A stretch of 64,000 nucleotides of DNA from Kordia sp. TARA_039_SRF (lineage in GTDB: Bacteria > Bacteroidota > Bacteroidia > Flavobacteriales > Flavobacteriaceae): positions 62,001-126,000 of the forward strand of contig SMNH02000005.1 in NCBI GenBank assembly GCA_006383075.2, given 5' to 3'. Shown in pieces: positions 62,842 through 64,000 of this stretch. The translations under genes were made by a program, and so were the position numbers. How positions within the stretch are numbered: the first letter of the stretch is position 1; each line of letters opens with the position of its first letter. Below the pieces are notes generated by a model. It saw only the letters and a program-made list of their open reading frames with translations. It did no database searches and was not told where the DNA came from.

Positions 62842-64000
62842 ATGAAAAAGACAATTTTAATTTTTTCAGCATTGTTGATTACAGCCTTTTCTTTTGCACA
62901 AAAGAAAGAACTTAGAGCCGCTGAGAAAGCATTAAAAAAAGAAAATTTAGCAGAAGCAAAAACCATTCTTGAAGGATTATCAGGTACTATACAAAGTGCA
63001 GATGCCAAGTATATAGCTAAATATTATTTCCTTACGGGAAGGACATATCAAAACATGGCAGACAAAGGAATGGACACCAACGCTTCGTTAAAAATGGCTG
63101 GTGAAGCATACAATAAATTGTTAGCTTTTGAAAAAGAACAACGGGACTTAACGTATACCAAAGAAGTTAAGCCAAGCTTACAAACTATGGTAAGTAAATT
63201 GGTAGATAAAGCTATCAATGCTCAAAATGCAAAGGAAAATGCTAAAGCTTCCGATTTCTTGCACATGGCATACACATTACAGCCAGAAAATAAGGATTTA
63301 TTATATTTTGCAGCTTCTAACTCTATTTCTGCAAAAGATTATGATACTGCTTTAGCGTATTATGAAGAGTTAAAAGATGCACAGTACACAGGTGAGCAAA
63401 CGAAGTATTTTGCTATCAATGTAGCAACTGGAAAAAAAGAATCTTTCACAGATAAAAATATCAGAGATTTATCGGTACGTTCTAAATCGCACAGCAATCC
63501 AACACAGGAAAAAACGAAGTCTAGATTGCCGGAAATCGTAAAAAATATTTCTTGGATTTATACAAATCACGTAGGTGATAATGATAAAGCATTAGCAGCT
63601 GTAGAAGAAGCTATCAAAATCAGTCCAGATGATCCTTCATTATTATTAACAAAAGGAAACTTGTATTACAAAATGGGTGATACGGCTAAGTTTAAAGAAA
63701 TCATGCAGGAAATCATTACTAAAAATCCTAATGACGTAGATTCATATTACAACATCGGTGTAATTAGCGCAGAAAATGGTGATGTAGAAGAAGCGAGAGC
63801 AGCGTACAGAAAAGTATTAGAATTAGATCCTGGTTATGTAAATGCAGCAGTAAACTTATCTAAAACTTATTTAGATGAAGCTTCTGAGGTTGTTGATAAA
63901 ATGAACCAATTAGGAAACTCATCTGCGGACAATAAGAAATTTGGAGAATATCAAGAAGAGCAAATTGCTTTGTACAAGGAATCACTCAAAGTTTTAGAAG
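62842..64000 (+). CDS. Tetratricopeptide repeat protein, exported (3' end cut by window)
   Basis: ATG at 62842 and 386 codons to the window edge. A signal peptide (MKKTILIFSALLITAFSFAQ) is followed by several TPR motifs (ALAYYEELKDAQYTG, ALAAVEEAIKISPDDPSLLLTKGNLYYKMGDTAKF, VEEARAAYRKVLELDPGYVNAAVNLSKTYLDEA). It is probably periplasmic or outer-membrane-linked and acts as a protein scaffold. Placement just after gyrA (40 bases) suggests co-transcription, but I do not know a functional link. Confidence 0.85.
   Translation, partial: MKKTILIFSALLITAFSFAQKKELRAAEKALKKENLAEAKTILEGLSGTIQSADAKYIAKYYFLTGRTYQNMADKGMDTNASLKMAGEAYNKLLAFEKEQRDLTYTKEVKPSLQTMVSKLVDKAINAQNAKENAKASDFLHMAYTLQPENKDLLYFAASNSISAKDYDTALAYYEELKDAQYTGEQTKYFAINVATGKKESFTDKNIRDLSVRSKSHSNPTQEKTKSRLPEIVKNISWIYTNHVGDNDKALAAVEEAIKISPDDPSLLLTKGNLYYKMGDTAKFKEIMQEIITKNPNDVDSYYNIGVISAENGDVEEARAAYRKVLELDPGYVNAAVNLSKTYLDEASEVVDKMNQLGNSSADNKKFGEYQEEQIALYKESLKVLE

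Overview
The window is 64 kb of AT-rich chromosome from a member of the Bacteroidota, most likely a Flavobacteriaceae genus close to Kordia. The phylum call rests on a PorQ (type IX secretion) gene, promoters of the Bacteroidota form TTTG-N19-TAnnTTTG, few Shine-Dalgarno sequences, a DnaX without the zinc cysteines, and a ribosomal protein S1 of the flavobacterial type. The genus guess is inference from the many small GG-leader peptides and the gene order. I see no tRNA, rRNA, insertion sequence, prophage or CRISPR array. One structural RNA, RNase P RNA (rnpB), is present.

Layout. 1-4 kb: a truncated cysteine-rich lipoprotein, a five-unit 42-bp tandem repeat, an MscS channel, an orphan lanthipeptide-like precursor, a lipoprotein hydrolase and a DUF2892 protein. 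4.2-12.3 kb: an alpha-glucan block (GlgE, maltokinase, GlgB, then a GH31 glucosidase). 12.6-15.6 kb: an operon read leftwards, of an ECF sigma factor, a membrane anti-sigma-like protein and two secreted beta-repeat proteins. 15.8-18.3 kb: lon. 18.5-20.1 kb: a precursor peptide followed by a radical SAM/SPASM enzyme, separated by an intrinsic terminator; this is the best candidate for an undescribed system. 20.4-27.8 kb: porQ, cmk, a LysM protein, rpsA, pyrR-pyrB, a small protein and rnz. 27.8-30.2 kb: a membrane TPR/AraC regulator followed by two GG-leader peptide genes that share an upstream box. 30.4-35.2 kb: pdxH, sixA, ppk1, ppx (polyphosphate) and an outer-membrane barrel. 35.6-45.1 kb: miaE, dnaX, rnpB, a cysteine-rich GG peptide, yebC, a C-terminal processing protease, an SDR-like protein and gcvT. 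45.2-50.6 kb: the threonine operon thrA-thrB-thrC, read leftwards, with a Thr-rich leader peptide and attenuator hairpins. 50.8-64 kb: nnr, a TlpA-like lipoprotein, hutH, an unknown protein, two related small proteins, clpC, gyrA and a truncated TPR protein.

How parts work together. GlgE, maltokinase and GlgB form the maltose-1-phosphate route to branched alpha-glucan, but TreS is not in the window. SixA/Ppk1/Ppx make and break polyphosphate. ThrA/B/C turn aspartate into threonine, and the leader peptide suggests ribosome-mediated attenuation. Four junctions where genes converge carry palindromic repeats: three copies of one element with terminal inverted repeats (12.4, 22.2 and 52.3 kb) and one of a different kind (18.4 kb). 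They probably act as bidirectional terminators.

All functional calls are from reading the sequence and motifs by eye; no database search was run.
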